The notes: generated by a model from the sequence alone, not told the origin. Counted from the first letter of the stretch, positions 1 to 9,097 are shown. The stretch is DNA of 64,000 bases from Aquarana catesbeiana (GCF_042186555.1 NC_133327.1:99798353-99862352), one strand, 5' to 3'. Numbers and translations: made by a program.

Positions 1-725
1 CCAGGCTCAGGTTACCGTTCCCTCAGTTCATATACACCGAAAAAGGGAGAAAAGCAAGAAACTGGCCATAGTGTAGTATTTCTATATATCATATGTAGAC
101 CTCCAATAATGACCAACACCCTGATGTGCACATAAACCAAAAGGTGATATTCCCACCACCGTAGCTGTAGAGTATGCTTACCAACTCGCAAGCTTTAAAA
201 AGCACTAGGAATCAATTGAATGGTGATAGGAAATAAATTATTCGCCCCCTTTTTGAAAAAAAATTAATTTTTGGTGAGATATTTCAAATAGGAATACATC
301 TAAAAGGATGCAGGCCCATCAGCTTCCTCATTAGAGCCCTGCAGCTGCCACAACTGACAGCATATTATGAAACCACTCCCATTAGACCTACTAGGAACAG
401 AGGCACAGATAAACACACATGGATTTCTTCAAAATAACAAAAGGTCACAACTGAGGATACGGATCTCCTGGCTGCAGAGGGCGAATAATTTATTTCCTAT
501 CACCATTCAATTGATTCCTAGTGCATTTTAAAGCTTGCGAGTTGGTAAGCATACTCTACAGCTACGGTGGTGGGAATATCACCTTTTGGTTTATGTGCAC
601 ATCAGGGTGTTGGTCATTATTGGAGGTCTACATATGATATATAGAAATACTACACTATGGCCAGTTTCTTGCTTTTCTCCCTTTTCCGGTGTATATGAAC
701 TGAGGGAACGGTAACCTGAGCCTGG
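1..725. repeat. Large inverted repeat (247-bp arms, 231-bp loop)
   Basis: Bases 1-247 are the reverse complement of 479-725 with only a few mismatches, for example around 44 and 203. The outer ends read CCAGGCTCAGG and CCTGAGCCTGG. The left end coincides with the window edge, so the palindrome may extend further. No ORF or known terminal motif lets me assign a family. A foldback transposon or the inverted terminus of a larger element is likely. Confidence 0.85.
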
Positions 726-1443
726 AAGGAGCCGAATACTCTCTATCCTAAAGGCCCTGGCTGGGTTTAAGCCATCCGCCTATATTGCTTGCTGTTTCGG
801 TAAGGGCAACTTACTACTACAATGTTTGGGTTCTTCATTTGGACTTTCTACTAAATTTGTGTGCATGGAAGTGTTTTGGTGATCCGGAGTGCTTTCCTTT
901 GAGGATTTAATTGGATTTTCAATTTATTTCAAGATATATATCTAAAGTTTATATTTTACACTTAACCCATTGGATCCATGTTTTATGAGGATTTCTCCTT
1001 ATGAACTCCTATCACCTATGAACTTTTTGCACGTGTCTAATTTGCACTTTATTTATTGTTTGTTTGTAATTTAGTCATTCTTGTTTTTTGCACTGTATTG
1101 TATTAATATGAATATTGTACATTAATTACGGTTTACATGTGCACATCTGCACTATTTCTAGTTTGTATGTATTTGATCATTTCTAGAGCTGCACTTTTTA
1201 TTATATATTTATTTTTGTGCCCAATATCTGGGTTATAGTGCTTAGCTGCTTGTTTTGCTGTTCTTACCAAGCGCATGTATTACCCTCATCCTAATATACA
1301 GTATGTATGTTGTATTTCATCTGTGTAATAAGTGTACTCTGATTTTAGCTTTAACTACAATTCATCAGGCCCCATAGCTCACTTGAAATGCACCTGCTTC
1401 CTTTATTTTCCCATTTGAATTTTTCTAAGGAAACCTCCATTCT
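726..1443. other. AT-rich stretch without a recognisable gene
   Basis: No ORF, tandem repeat or terminal inverted repeat that I can recognise. It may belong to the same element as the palindrome to its left, since the sequence character does not change at 725. Confidence 0.4.
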
Positions 1444-2021
1444 TTAAAGCGATAATAAACCCAAAACCAAAACATGTACTATATTGCAGCTTTCCAGTCA
1501 TTAGATATGGTGGCTGCTTCATTCTTTTTTTTTTTAGGCTTTTTTCACCTCTATTTTCACCTGGTGATCTGGCCAGCAACACATCTCCTGTATTAGAGTG
1601 CGTTCACTCTGGATGAAGGATTAACAGAGACACCTTTGGACAGCAGCATTGACCATCTGGGGGGGGGGGTAAGTATTTGATGTTCTAGCAGATTTTGATA
1701 CTCTAACAAATTGAAGCCAAAAGCCAGCTAACACTTTATAAGCAGTTACAGCAACAGGTTTCTTCTTCTTTTGGGATAAAGATTTTACATAAAAAAATAA
1801 AAGCTGATCATTGTAAAAACCTCTGTCAGTGTTAAACGGTTTGTCTTATGCTTCTAACTGCTACATCTGCAAGAGAGCTTGTTATTTTGAAAAACAATAG
1901 ACTTTCTGGCCAGATCACTGGCTGAAAATAAAAGAAAGAAAGCCTAAAAAGGAAAATGAATGCAACCACCACATCTAAGAATTGGTAATCTACAATATAA
2001 CAGTTTTTCTTTTGGGTTTAA
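1444..2021. mobile_element. TTAA-flanked foldback MITE
   Basis: Starts TTAAAGCGATAATAAACCC and ends in GGGTTTAA. About 130 bp at each end (1444-1580 and 1893-2021) are imperfect inverted repeats of each other, including the shared stretches CTGGCCAGATCACTGG/CCTGGTGATCTGGCCAG and the T-rich AGGCTTTT block. TTAA ends suggest the piggyBac or Kolobok groups of DNA transposons. It has no coding capacity. Confidence 0.55.
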
Positions 2022-2119
2022 TGCCTCTTTTGTTTATTACCTTTTGGTATATGCATGCAATCATTTTATTAAAAATAAACAGAATCAGAGGACAGGGATC
2101 ACCGCTGGAAACTCAGACG

Positions 2120-2123
2120 ACAG
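2120..2123. repeat. ERV target-site duplication, left copy (ACAG)
   Basis: ACAG lies directly before the TG of the 5' LTR and again at 9557-9560 directly after the CA of the 3' LTR. Four-base duplications are usual for gammaretrovirus-like integrases. Confidence 0.75.
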
Positions 2124-2176
2124 TGATAGGGTTGAAATAATGACTTAGAGTTCCACTTTAATTGTTTCTGTTTTTT

Positions 2177-2306
2177 CTTACCTGTGTACGTATCAATTGT
2201 TCTATTTAAATTGTTTGTGCTCCTTTCTTACCTGTGTACGTATCAATTGTTCTATTTAAATTGTTTGTGCTCCTTTCTTACCTGTGTACGTATCAATTGT
2301 TCTATC
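2177..2306 (+). repeat. U3 direct repeats, 50-bp period, 2.6 copies
   Basis: Copies begin at 2177, 2227 and 2277 with CTTACCTGTGTACGTATC; the third is shortened. The same array lies at 9151-9280. The position upstream of the TATA box is where retroviral enhancers sit, so an enhancer role is inferred. Confidence 0.85.
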
Positions 2307-2427
2307 AATCTGTATCTAGATGGAATTTGGAACTGCTGAATAATCATTACATGTTCGCTGATGAGAAACTCTTTGTACCTTAACCTCATTTGGTAATGCC
2401 GATAAGATTACTGCTTTTGGAACTGCC

Positions 2428-2434
2428 TATAAAA
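2428..2434 (+). promoter_or_regulatory. LTR TATA box
   Basis: TATAAAA about 150 bp before the LTR end and downstream of the U3 repeats, followed by a purine-rich stretch. It is the best core-promoter candidate for the provirus. The twin in the 3' LTR is at 9407-9413. Confidence 0.7.
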
Positions 2435-2580
2435 GAAGTAAAGGGAGCAGTCCTTTTGGGGATGCTCAGAACTTTGATACAGACATACCTGACTCTGTGT
2501 CTTAATTCCTATATGAAGCAATAATTAGACAAAGCAATATAAACTATAAGCAACTTGTTTAAAAGTTGAACCTAACATTT

Positions 2581-2599
2581 TGGCGCCCGAAACAGGGAC
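2581..2599 (+). other. Primer-binding site, tRNA-Lys type, with one extra A
   Basis: TGGCGCCCGAAACAGGGAC starts 3 bases after the LTR. It equals the 18-nt tRNA-Lys3 complement used by lentiviruses except for one additional A in the run after CCCG. The tRNA could still prime with a one-base bulge. Confidence 0.85.
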
Positions 2600-3449
2600 T
2601 CACCGATGATACTACAAGAGGTGGACGAACGCGGCTGACGGAACAAAAAGACAGGCATTCCGGGAACCACAGATCAAAAAAAAACCTGCGCAGGTAAGAA
2701 AAAGCTTTATTTTTCTTATATTCTGTGCTCCCCTGATTTGTGCCTATCCGTTCTGTCAGTTACGGTTCTCCTGGTTTTAAAACACCAGCCTCTGTAGTGG
2801 TGAGTCTAGAATTACTGCATATTTTAGTTTATATTGCTGGAATTATTTGTTTGTTTTGTTATCTGTGTTTGTCTTGTCTGTCTTGTTGAGAAAGTGAATG
2901 AGCCTTGTCAAGGATGGTATGAGTTAGAAGGGGATTGCCGAACTAAGCAACGGAATGCGCCTTACCTCACACGATTGGGAACCTGAGGGCTTGTGAGCTT
3001 GGGGGTCTGACGCTTATGCTTAACCTCACATCTAACTCATAAACCATAGACGGGTTGAGAGTATAAGCCCTGTCTGCTCCATAAAGCAGGGATAAGAGTG
3101 TATGAGAGGGATTCCCAGATACGGGGAGGGAATAAGGTCTCAACAAAGTCCCGAGATCTAGTCGGATACCTGGCCACTTAAAGGAATGCTTGTATATGTT
3201 GTAGCCGCATTTTTGTATATGTTGTAGCCGCATTCTGGTTTGTTATTGGGCTAGCATATAAAGTAATTATTTATTATTGGGCTAGCATATAAAGTAATTT
3301 GGTTTCAGAAATCTCATTCCGGAGAGGTTTCTAGAATTCTAGCACCCTAGGAGGAAGGCAACGAGGAACTAGTGTAACTTAGCTGGTTTGCTATTGGGCT
3401 AGCATATAAAGTAATTATTCATTCTTGTATATGTTGTAGCCGCATTATA
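2600..3449 (+). other. ERV leader between primer site and gag
   Basis: About 850 bp without a meaningful ORF. It should hold the packaging signal and a splice donor, but I cannot place either with certainty. The 3' part (3189-3447) is built of shuffled short direct repeats, listed separately. Confidence 0.6.
3189..3447 (+). repeat. Shuffled direct repeats in the ERV leader
   Basis: A 22-bp unit containing TGTATATGTTGTAGCCGCAT occurs near 3190, 3213 and 3425. A 24-bp unit containing GGGCTAGCATATAAAGTAAT occurs near 3245, 3276 and 3393. The copies are nearly identical, so the array arose recently, probably by template slippage during reverse transcription. Confidence 0.8.
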
Positions 3450-4328
3450 TTGTACACTAAGTGTCCCACACGCTACCTAGGCAGGACTGTTAGAATGGGC
3501 CAGAGGAACACAAAACCCCATCAGGGAATTGTGGCGCACTATACGGTGCCACAGATAATTAAGAACATTTATGGGAAAACCGAAGCACAGGACTTAAAGG
3601 ATGTCCTTCGTAAATTTAAGGTGAAAGGAGCAGCGGGCTTAGACCCGGATGTATGGAGTGAAATAAAAAGGGACAGACAAGGAGAGGTGTTAGAGAAGCA
3701 ATGGATGCGTCAGGTTCAATGCTTAATTAAGGTCTCAAATAGAGCGAAAGAAGAGGGGTGGAAGTATAATCCAGATTGTGATGGTTGGGATATGAAAGAT
3801 AGAAGAACAAAAAATGTCGAGGCTCCCAGCTCAGCCATCCCACCCCCATACACTGACGTAGAACGCAAACCACACAAGATATATCCGGTACTTGAGGGGA
3901 GAGGATGGGTTTGTCAGGATTGTGGAGCACAAAACCCAGAATGGGCAGTAGAATGTGTGCATTGTGGGGCACAAAAACCTCATCCAGAAACTGTAGCTCC
4001 CGTACGCACTGATACACGCATTGTTCAGGTAAACAATCCAGAATTTGGACAAGCAGCCCATCCAAATGCCCCGCCTACTGTCACTCGTAGAATGCAAATA
4101 AGGACTTGGGCGCCATGGTCGGCAGACACCCTTATGGCATTAATACAGAGCACCCCAGACCCGGTAGCAAAGCCAGCTGCTTTTTGTAGATTTGTGACAC
4201 AGTTAATGAATACACATGAAGCGACCTGGCAGGATGAGGAGGATTTATGCAGACATAAAATGACTCTGACCCTGTTTAACCAGTTTATGACCGACCTGCA
4301 GACCAAGCTGAGGGGGATGGCAATTTAG
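3450..4328 (+). CDS. gag: Gag, N-terminal part (matrix, PPPY late domain, zinc finger, start of capsid), frameshifted
   Basis: The ORF is open for 292 codons from 3450, but the likelier start is the ATG at 3495, giving MGQ, which fits the N-myristoylated matrix start of gamma-like Gags. Visible features: a PPPY late-budding motif at residues 131-134; directly after it a C-x2-C-x10-C-x2-C zinc-binding cluster (residues 153-172); then a W-rich capsid-like stretch. The frame closes at TAG 4326-4328. From 4312 the +1 frame is open and continues into the nucleocapsid ORF, so Gag is broken at or near the AGGGGGA run at 4311-4317. A one-base deletion or a sequencing error in the G run explains this. 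As Gag it would form the inner virion shell at the plasma membrane. Confidence 0.82.
   Translation: MYTKCPTRYLGRTVRMGQRNTKPHQGIVAHYTVPQIIKNIYGKTEAQDLKDVLRKFKVKGAAGLDPDVWSEIKRDRQGEVLEKQWMRQVQCLIKVSNRAKEEGWKYNPDCDGWDMKDRRTKNVEAPSSAIPPPYTDVERKPHKIYPVLEGRGWVCQDCGAQNPEWAVECVHCGAQKPHPETVAPVRTDTRIVQVNNPEFGQAAHPNAPPTVTRRMQIRTWAPWSADTLMALIQSTPDPVAKPAAFCRFVTQLMNTHEATWQDEEDLCRHKMTLTLFNQFMTDLQTKLRGMAI
3906..3965 (+). other. RanBP2-type zinc finger encoded within gag
   Basis: Residues 153-172 of the Gag ORF fit W-x-C-x2-C-x3-N-x6-C-x2-C exactly, the signature of RanBP2-type fingers. In cellular proteins these bind single-stranded RNA or ubiquitin. Retroviral Gags normally carry CCHC knuckles only, and this Gag has one of those downstream as well. 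Family assignment rests on the pattern alone. Confidence 0.7.
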
Positions 4329-4923
4329 AGACAGGACACACGTCAGACACATAGACTCAAGGGCCCCTTTTATTGCTAGATTAGAAGCTTTTTGTCAGGC
4401 AAAACAACAAGAGGGGGGGTCAATATCACCCATGAAACAAATGCCAGGACAGACTGTATCAGACTTTTACTTATCTATAGAAAGTATGATGGCAGATGAG
4501 GGATTGGACTTGGCCCTGCCAGTCACAATCCGAGCCTTCAATAGACAATTTATGGAGGGATTAATTCCACAGATAAGTGAGAGACTGAAAGCCTGCACAC
4601 CAGAGTGGAGGGCAACTAGAGATAGAGGGACGTTGTTACAAAAAGTGCAAGGCATAGAGGCGGACTTAGCAGAAACCAAAGGGAGGAAATCTCATGCTAT
4701 CAACGCACTCGGGGGTCCCCAAGAGCAAGGTAGAGGTTCCTTTCGCAAACCCCTTACCTGTCACTACTGTAACAAGATTGGTCACATCAGACGCAACTGT
4801 AAGAAAAGAATAAGGGATGAAGGAGAGGAAGGTGTTGATTCTCCAGTTAATCAGAGAAGGAACCAGCCCAGGGACAACAAAAATAGTCATATCAGGCAGC
4901 AGGGAGATGGTCCACGAGCATGA
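4312..4923 (+). CDS. gag: Gag, C-terminal part (capsid end and nucleocapsid with CCHC knuckle)
   Basis: The frame is open from 4312, with a first Met at 4432. It has a helical capsid-type segment followed by a single CCHC zinc knuckle, CHYCNKIGHIRRNC (C-x2-C-x4-H-x4-C), and a basic, Arg/Asn-rich tail. This is the RNA-binding nucleocapsid. It is in the +1 frame relative to the upstream Gag ORF, and I read the two as one gene split by a frameshift. It ends at TGA 4921-4923; the same frame continues into protease. Confidence 0.85.
   Translation, partial: GGWQFRDRTHVRHIDSRAPFIARLEAFCQAKQQEGGSISPMKQMPGQTVSDFYLSIESMMADEGLDLALPVTIRAFNRQFMEGLIPQISERLKACTPEWRATRDRGTLLQKVQGIEADLAETKGRKSHAINALGGPQEQGRGSFRKPLTCHYCNKIGHIRRNCKKRIRDEGEEGVDSPVNQRRNQPRDNKNSHIRQQGDGPRA
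4921..4923 (+). promoter_or_regulatory. In-frame TGA between gag and pro, possible readthrough stop
   Basis: A single TGA followed by CTC separates nucleocapsid from protease in one frame (both in frame 1 of the window). Gamma- and epsilonretroviruses express Pro-Pol by suppressing one stop here. UGA followed by C is a leaky context. I did not establish a downstream pseudoknot. Confidence 0.55.
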
Positions 4924-5301
4924 CTCACCCCGGTTTTAGAAAAATCCAAAACAACAATGCTTAAGACAAATATAACGGTTGGTAATAAGAAAATCTCTTG
5001 TTTAGTCGATACAGGAGCTTCAAGCTCGTTACTTTCTGACTCTGAACTACTCCCTGGCCAAAAATCACCTGACACTTTACTAATAACTGGATATGATGGC
5101 ATTTTAGCCGACGCCCCGCTTACAAAACCTCTGAAAGTTAAAGTAGGAAACCACATGTTCCTTTCACGCTTTCTGGTATCCAGAGGAGCCCCCACTAATT
5201 TGTTAGGAGCTGACATTTTGCAGAAAATAGGAGCTAACATTACCTATCACCCAGATGGCACTGTCACCTTAGCTATAGGGGATAATCAAGAACACATGTA
5301 G
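4924..5301 (+). CDS. pro: Retroviral aspartic protease
   Basis: The frame is open from directly after the gag TGA; the first Met is at 4957. The active-site motif LVDTGAS lies at about residues 16-22 of the Met-initiated ORF, the flap region follows, and LLGAD near residue 85 matches the conserved C-terminal G-R/A-D region of retropepsins. Length (about 115 aa) is normal. It would cleave Gag and Gag-Pol as a homodimer. The frame closes with TAG 5299-5301 and pol resumes in the same frame at the next codon. Confidence 0.9.
   Translation, partial: LTPVLEKSKTTMLKTNITVGNKKISCLVDTGASSSLLSDSELLPGQKSPDTLLITGYDGILADAPLTKPLKVKVGNHMFLSRFLVSRGAPTNLLGADILQKIGANITYHPDGTVTLAIGDNQEHM
5299..5301 (+). promoter_or_regulatory. 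Second in-frame stop (TAG) between pro and pol
   Basis: The codons run CAC ATG TAG ATG TGT, so protease and pol form a single frame interrupted by one amber codon. In known class I retroviruses pro and pol are continuous, which makes a point mutation the simplest reading. A second suppressible stop is the alternative. Confidence 0.5.
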
Positions 5302-8300
5302 ATGTGTAACCTGATACAATACCTAGAGGAGGAATCGGAATTGTCCGGCACACCTCCTTCAGACTTAGATCAGATTTTGTCGTCCCTTCCAGGAGAACTA
5401 TGGGAAAAACATCCAGCTGATGTTGGACTTTTGCCCATACCTCCGGTTACCCTACAGCTGATTCCAGGAGCAGTGCTTCCCCAACAAAAGCAGTATCCAC
5501 TTAGTGCACCCCAAGAGACGGCCATAGAAATGCAGGTCCAATCCTTCTTAAAAAGTGGAGTTCTAAAAGAGGTAAAATCACCGGCAAACACTCCCTTGTA
5601 CCCGGTTAAAAAGAAATCAGTAGCCGGTAGTCCGGTTAAGTATAGAATGGTCCAAGACCTTAGAGCGGTCAACAAAATACTAGCCCCGATGACACCTTTA
5701 GTACCCAATCCACATACATTACTGTCACAAATACCATCAACCAGTATGTACTTTACGGTTATAGATTTAGCGAATGCTTTCTTTTCCGTCCTGGTTGCTA
5801 AAGAATGCCAACTTTGGTTCGCATTTTCAATCAAAAATCGGCAACTAACCTGGACACGCCTACCTCAGGGTATGGCGCATTCACCTACCTTGTATTCGCA
5901 AGCATTGCAAACGGTGTTGGGAGAATGGGTACCACCAGATTCCTGTGTATTGTTACAATATGTGGATGATTTATTGTTATGCTGCCCTGACAAGGAAACT
6001 TGTTTGGCCACCACCCTTAATTTGTTGCGATTTTTGGCAGAAAAAGGTTGCAAGGTTAATAAGAAAAAGTTACAAGTGTGTCAGGAAAAAGTTATCTTTT
6101 TGGGACATTGTATATCACAGGGTACGAGACATCTCACTGAGGAGAGGGTTGAAGTGATAAAGGGAATGTTACCCCCACGGAATTTCAAACAATTGCGTAT
6201 GTTTTTAGGTATCGTGTCATATTGTAGACAGTGGATACCACATGCTAGCGCTTTGATGCAGCCATTATACGATTGTTTGAAAATTGTACCGTATGTGCTT
6301 ACAGAAGTAGCTTATGAGTCGTTTATCACTTTGAAAAAGTTGTTGATTTCTGCCCCGGCTATTGGTATACCAGATTACACCAAGATATTTAATCTGTACA
6401 TTGCTGAGATCACTGGACACGCCACAGGTGTTCTGACACAGGCACATGTAAAACAAAGACCAGTCGCTTACTTTTCAGCAGCATTAGATCCAGTATCTAG
6501 AGGTTCACCGTCTTGTGTACGGGCGGTAGCTGCAGTGTCAATTATCATAGATAAGTCATCAGAGATTGTTCTAGACAATCCAGTCGTAGTGCATACCACA
6601 CATGACATACATGCAATCTTGTCTCAGGTACAGCCCAAACACATTTCAATGGCTAGGCAATTAAGATTACAGTGTACTTTACTCTTACCTCCAAATGTTA
6701 CTTTTCAGCGCTGTACAACCTTAAATTTGGCCACCTTTTTGCCTCTTCAGTCACCAGATTTGGCAAGGGGGAATGATAGTACTAATAGTACTAGTGAGAA
6801 AAGAAATGAGGACACTGACACTCTTTTGTTTAAAGAAGTAGATCAGCACGATTGTTTTCAGCTCATGGAACAGGAGACAATGGGATTCCCACATGTTACA
6901 GATACACCGATTTTAAATGCTGAGCACACCTTGTATATAGATGGTAGTAGGTTTGCTGATGACAAGGGTAAATATCACACAGGGTATGCTGTAGTGACTG
7001 ATACGCAGGTAATTGAAGCACAGGCCTTACCAGCCCACATGTCAGCACAGGAAGCAGAATTAAAAGCTTTAGAACAAGCCCTAGAATACTTAAAAGAACG
7101 AGAAGGGAATATTTACACTGACTCTGCCTACGCTTATGGTGTAGCGCACGATTATGGCCACATATGGAGGGCTAGAGGTTATCTGACAGCAGCAGGTACA
7201 CCTGTAAAACATGGAGAAGGGATTAAGAGAGTCCTGAACAATCTTCAAAAGGTTAAACGAGTAGCCATTATGAAGATAGCGGCACACACGAGCGCAAAAA
7301 CAATTGAGGCAAAAGGAAATGCATTTGCAGATTTGACTGCAAAACAGGCAGCTCTAGGGGAAGGAAGCCCTGAGACCTTAGCAGCGGTAGAGGTGAGTAT
7401 CCCAGAACCAACATGGCAGCAGCTGAGTAAATTACAGGAGCAAGCAGGGGAGAGCGAGAAAGATAAGTGGGTCAGGATGGGAGCAGCACCAGACCTTGAC
7501 AATGTATGGAGGGAAGGAGGCAAAATATGCCTGCCTGCCTCTCTGTACCCAGAAATGGCAGCGGCAGTTCACCTACCCACACACGTCAGTTCCAATTCCA
7601 TGTATAGGATTGTGAACCAAGGATGGCTCGCCCCTGGATTCAGTAGCACTGCAAGAAACTACTGTGCAGCCTGCCAAATCTGTCTCCTGAATAACCCAGG
7701 ACAGAGAGTAAAAACCCCACGAAAACACCAGGTCCGGGCCCAATACCCCTTCCAGAGACTGCAAATTGATTACATACAAATGCCTAAGAGCGGCCCTTTT
7801 GAATTTGTCCTTGTGTGTATCGATTTATTCTCAGGTTGGCCCGAAAGTTATCCAGTAAAATCGGCTACAGCTAAAGCCACAGCTAAGAAACTGATCACTG
7901 AGTTAATACCTAGGTTTGGTCTTCCTGAAACCATAGAATCAGATAGGGGGACACACTTTACAGGAGAAATCATGCAGAATGTGATGACCATGTTAGGGGT
8001 TCAACAAAGTTTTCACACCCCTTACCACCCACAGAGTTCAGGATCAGTGGAGAGAGTAAATGGGACAATAAAGTTAAAAATACAAAAAGCCATGCAAGAG
8101 TTAAACAAGCCTTGGCCAGAATGCCTGCCTTTGGCTTTGTTCTCTATAAGGTACACTCCAACAGGAAAGACAGGATTATCCCCATATGAGATACTTTTTG
8201 GGAATGCACCTAGATTGGGTTTATACTTTCCACAGAGTATGCAATTGCAATGTGATAGTTTGACTGCATATGTGATACAATTACAACAACGTCTAACTAA

Positions 8301-8535
8301 GATCCACAAAAGTGTGTATTCTTCTCTTCCAGACCCTAATTCAATAACAGGTACACATACTCTGCTACCAGGGGATTATGTATATGTGAAGAAACACACC
8401 AGAAAGACATTGGAACCCAGGTTTGAAGGTCCTTACCAAGTACTCTTGACCACAGCCACCTCAGTAAAGCTGGAAGGAAAACCTACCTGGATACACGCAT
8501 CACATTGCAAGAAACAACCCGAGAAAACAACATGA
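5302..8535 (+). CDS. pol: Pol: reverse transcriptase, RNase H, integrase
   Basis: 1,077 codons without interruption. The reverse transcriptase has LPQGMAHSP and the catalytic QYVDDLLL with YVDD at residues 220-223. A connection region follows, then RNase H with YIDGSR (Asp near 547), an AELKAL Glu, YTDSAYAY and a C-terminal NAFAD. Integrase has H-x3-H and CAAC (zinc-binding HHCC), the DDE residues in QIDYIQ, ESDRGTHF and SGSVERVNG, and a C-terminal GPY module (FEGPYQV). YVDD with LPQG is typical of gamma/epsilon-like viruses. All catalytic residues I can check are present. The stop overlaps the env start as ATGA. Confidence 0.95.
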   Translation: MCNLIQYLEEESELSGTPPSDLDQILSSLPGELWEKHPADVGLLPIPPVTLQLIPGAVLPQQKQYPLSAPQETAIEMQVQSFLKSGVLKEVKSPANTPLYPVKKKSVAGSPVKYRMVQDLRAVNKILAPMTPLVPNPHTLLSQIPSTSMYFTVIDLANAFFSVLVAKECQLWFAFSIKNRQLTWTRLPQGMAHSPTLYSQALQTVLGEWVPPDSCVLLQYVDDLLLCCPDKETCLATTLNLLRFLAEKGCKVNKKKLQVCQEKVIFLGHCISQGTRHLTEERVEVIKGMLPPRNFKQLRMFLGIVSYCRQWIPHASALMQPLYDCLKIVPYVLTEVAYESFITLKKLLISAPAIGIPDYTKIFNLYIAEITGHATGVLTQAHVKQRPVAYFSAALDPVSRGSPSCVRAVAAVSIIIDKSSEIVLDNPVVVHTTHDIHAILSQVQPKHISMARQLRLQCTLLLPPNVTFQRCTTLNLATFLPLQSPDLARGNDSTNSTSEKRNEDTDTLLFKEVDQHDCFQLMEQETMGFPHVTDTPILNAEHTLYIDGSRFADDKGKYHTGYAVVTDTQVIEAQALPAHMSAQEAELKALEQALEYLKEREGNIYTDSAYAYGVAHDYGHIWRARGYLTAAGTPVKHGEGIKRVLNNLQKVKRVAIMKIAAHTSAKTIEAKGNAFADLTAKQAALGEGSPETLAAVEVSIPEPTWQQLSKLQEQAGESEKDKWVRMGAAPDLDNVWREGGKICLPASLYPEMAAAVHLPTHVSSNSMYRIVNQGWLAPGFSSTARNYCAACQICLLNNPGQRVKTPRKHQVRAQYPFQRLQIDYIQMPKSGPFEFVLVCIDLFSGWPESYPVKSATAKATAKKLITELIPRFGLPETIESDRGTHFTGEIMQNVMTMLGVQQSFHTPYHPQSSGSVERVNGTIKLKIQKAMQELNKPWPECLPLALFSIRYTPTGKTGLSPYEILFGNAPRLGLYFPQSMQLQCDSLTAYVIQLQQRLTKIHKSVYSSLPDPNSITGTHTLLPGDYVYVKKHTRKTLEPRFEGPYQVLLTTATSVKLEGKPTWIHASHCKKQPEKTT

Positions 8536-8904
8536 TGAAATATCTACTTACAGATTTTTTGTTGAAGATTGTTGTTTTACAAATATATGCATGGACTCCT
8601 GGTATTAATGTACTTGAAGTAGAGGAAACAACAACTTTCGAATGGGCTATAGATGATCCTAAAGTAGCAAATTATTATTGACAAAGGTAGACTAGTACAT
8701 CTTTCCTCACAGATACAACAGGATACTGCACCACATTGGTGGGATATATTTAGTGGAATGTCTTCTACAGCAACCAATACCTTTCACTGGTTGTTAAGTC
8801 CAATGGTAATTATTATTCTAATATTAATATCACTTACAATCACAAATATATGTGTATACAGGAAAATAAATAGGAAAATTAGGAGAATAGACAGGGTATA
8901 CTGA
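8532..8904 (+). pseudogene. env: env remnant: leader plus transmembrane tail, internal deletion
   Basis: An ORF starts at ATG 8532, overlapping the pol stop, and runs 49 codons with a hydrophobic signal-like segment before TGA 8679-8681. In another frame, open 8668-8904, a Trp-containing membrane-proximal HWWDIFSG is followed by one long hydrophobic helix (about MVIIILILISLTI) and a short basic tail. That is the end of a class I transmembrane subunit. Almost all surface and ectodomain sequence is missing, and the two parts meet near 8670 out of frame. The copy cannot make an envelope protein. Confidence 0.75.
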
Positions 8905-9085
8905 TAAGTGTGTATTGACATCACCCTACTCCTATAAAACTCCTCTTCTTGAATTTTAAGATGTTGGTAATACCTAGGGGGATGGGTTCTACCCCTCTGA
9001 CAACTCGCGGTCAGGGAAAGGACTCTGGGGAAAAACTGACTAGAACTTATTCATGAGGACCCAGGGGGAAGGAGAGGATGATGTC
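8905..9085 (+). other. 3' untranslated part of the ERV
   Basis: About 180 bp between env remnant and the polypurine tract with no ORF of note; a second purine-rich stretch (AGGGGGAAGGAGAGG) lies near 9063. Confidence 0.5.
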
Positions 9086-9097
9086 AAAGGGGGAAAT
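9086..9097 (+). other. Polypurine tract
   Basis: AAAGGGGGAAAT ends immediately before the TG of the 3' LTR. This is the expected plus-strand primer position and resembles gammaretroviral tracts. Confidence 0.85.

Larger units (their letters stand above)
2124..2577 (+). repeat. 5' LTR (454 bp)
   Basis: Begins TGATAGGG and ends CTAACA. It matches 9098-9556 base for base by eye apart from a 5-bp gap near 2336 (CTGCTGAA here, CTGCAGTGCTGAA in the 3' LTR). It contains three 50-bp direct repeats in U3 and a TATAAAA box. I did not find a canonical AATAAA; ATATAAA near 2538 might serve. Confidence 0.93.

Noticed and set aside
2124..2165. LTR start resembling the inverse of a TTAAAGTGG-type MITE end
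   Set aside because: The same bases start both LTRs, follow a polypurine tract and are bordered by ACAG, so they belong to the LTR.
3727..4306. Minus-strand ORFs of 88-112 aa across gag
   Set aside because: Shadows of the Gag frame.
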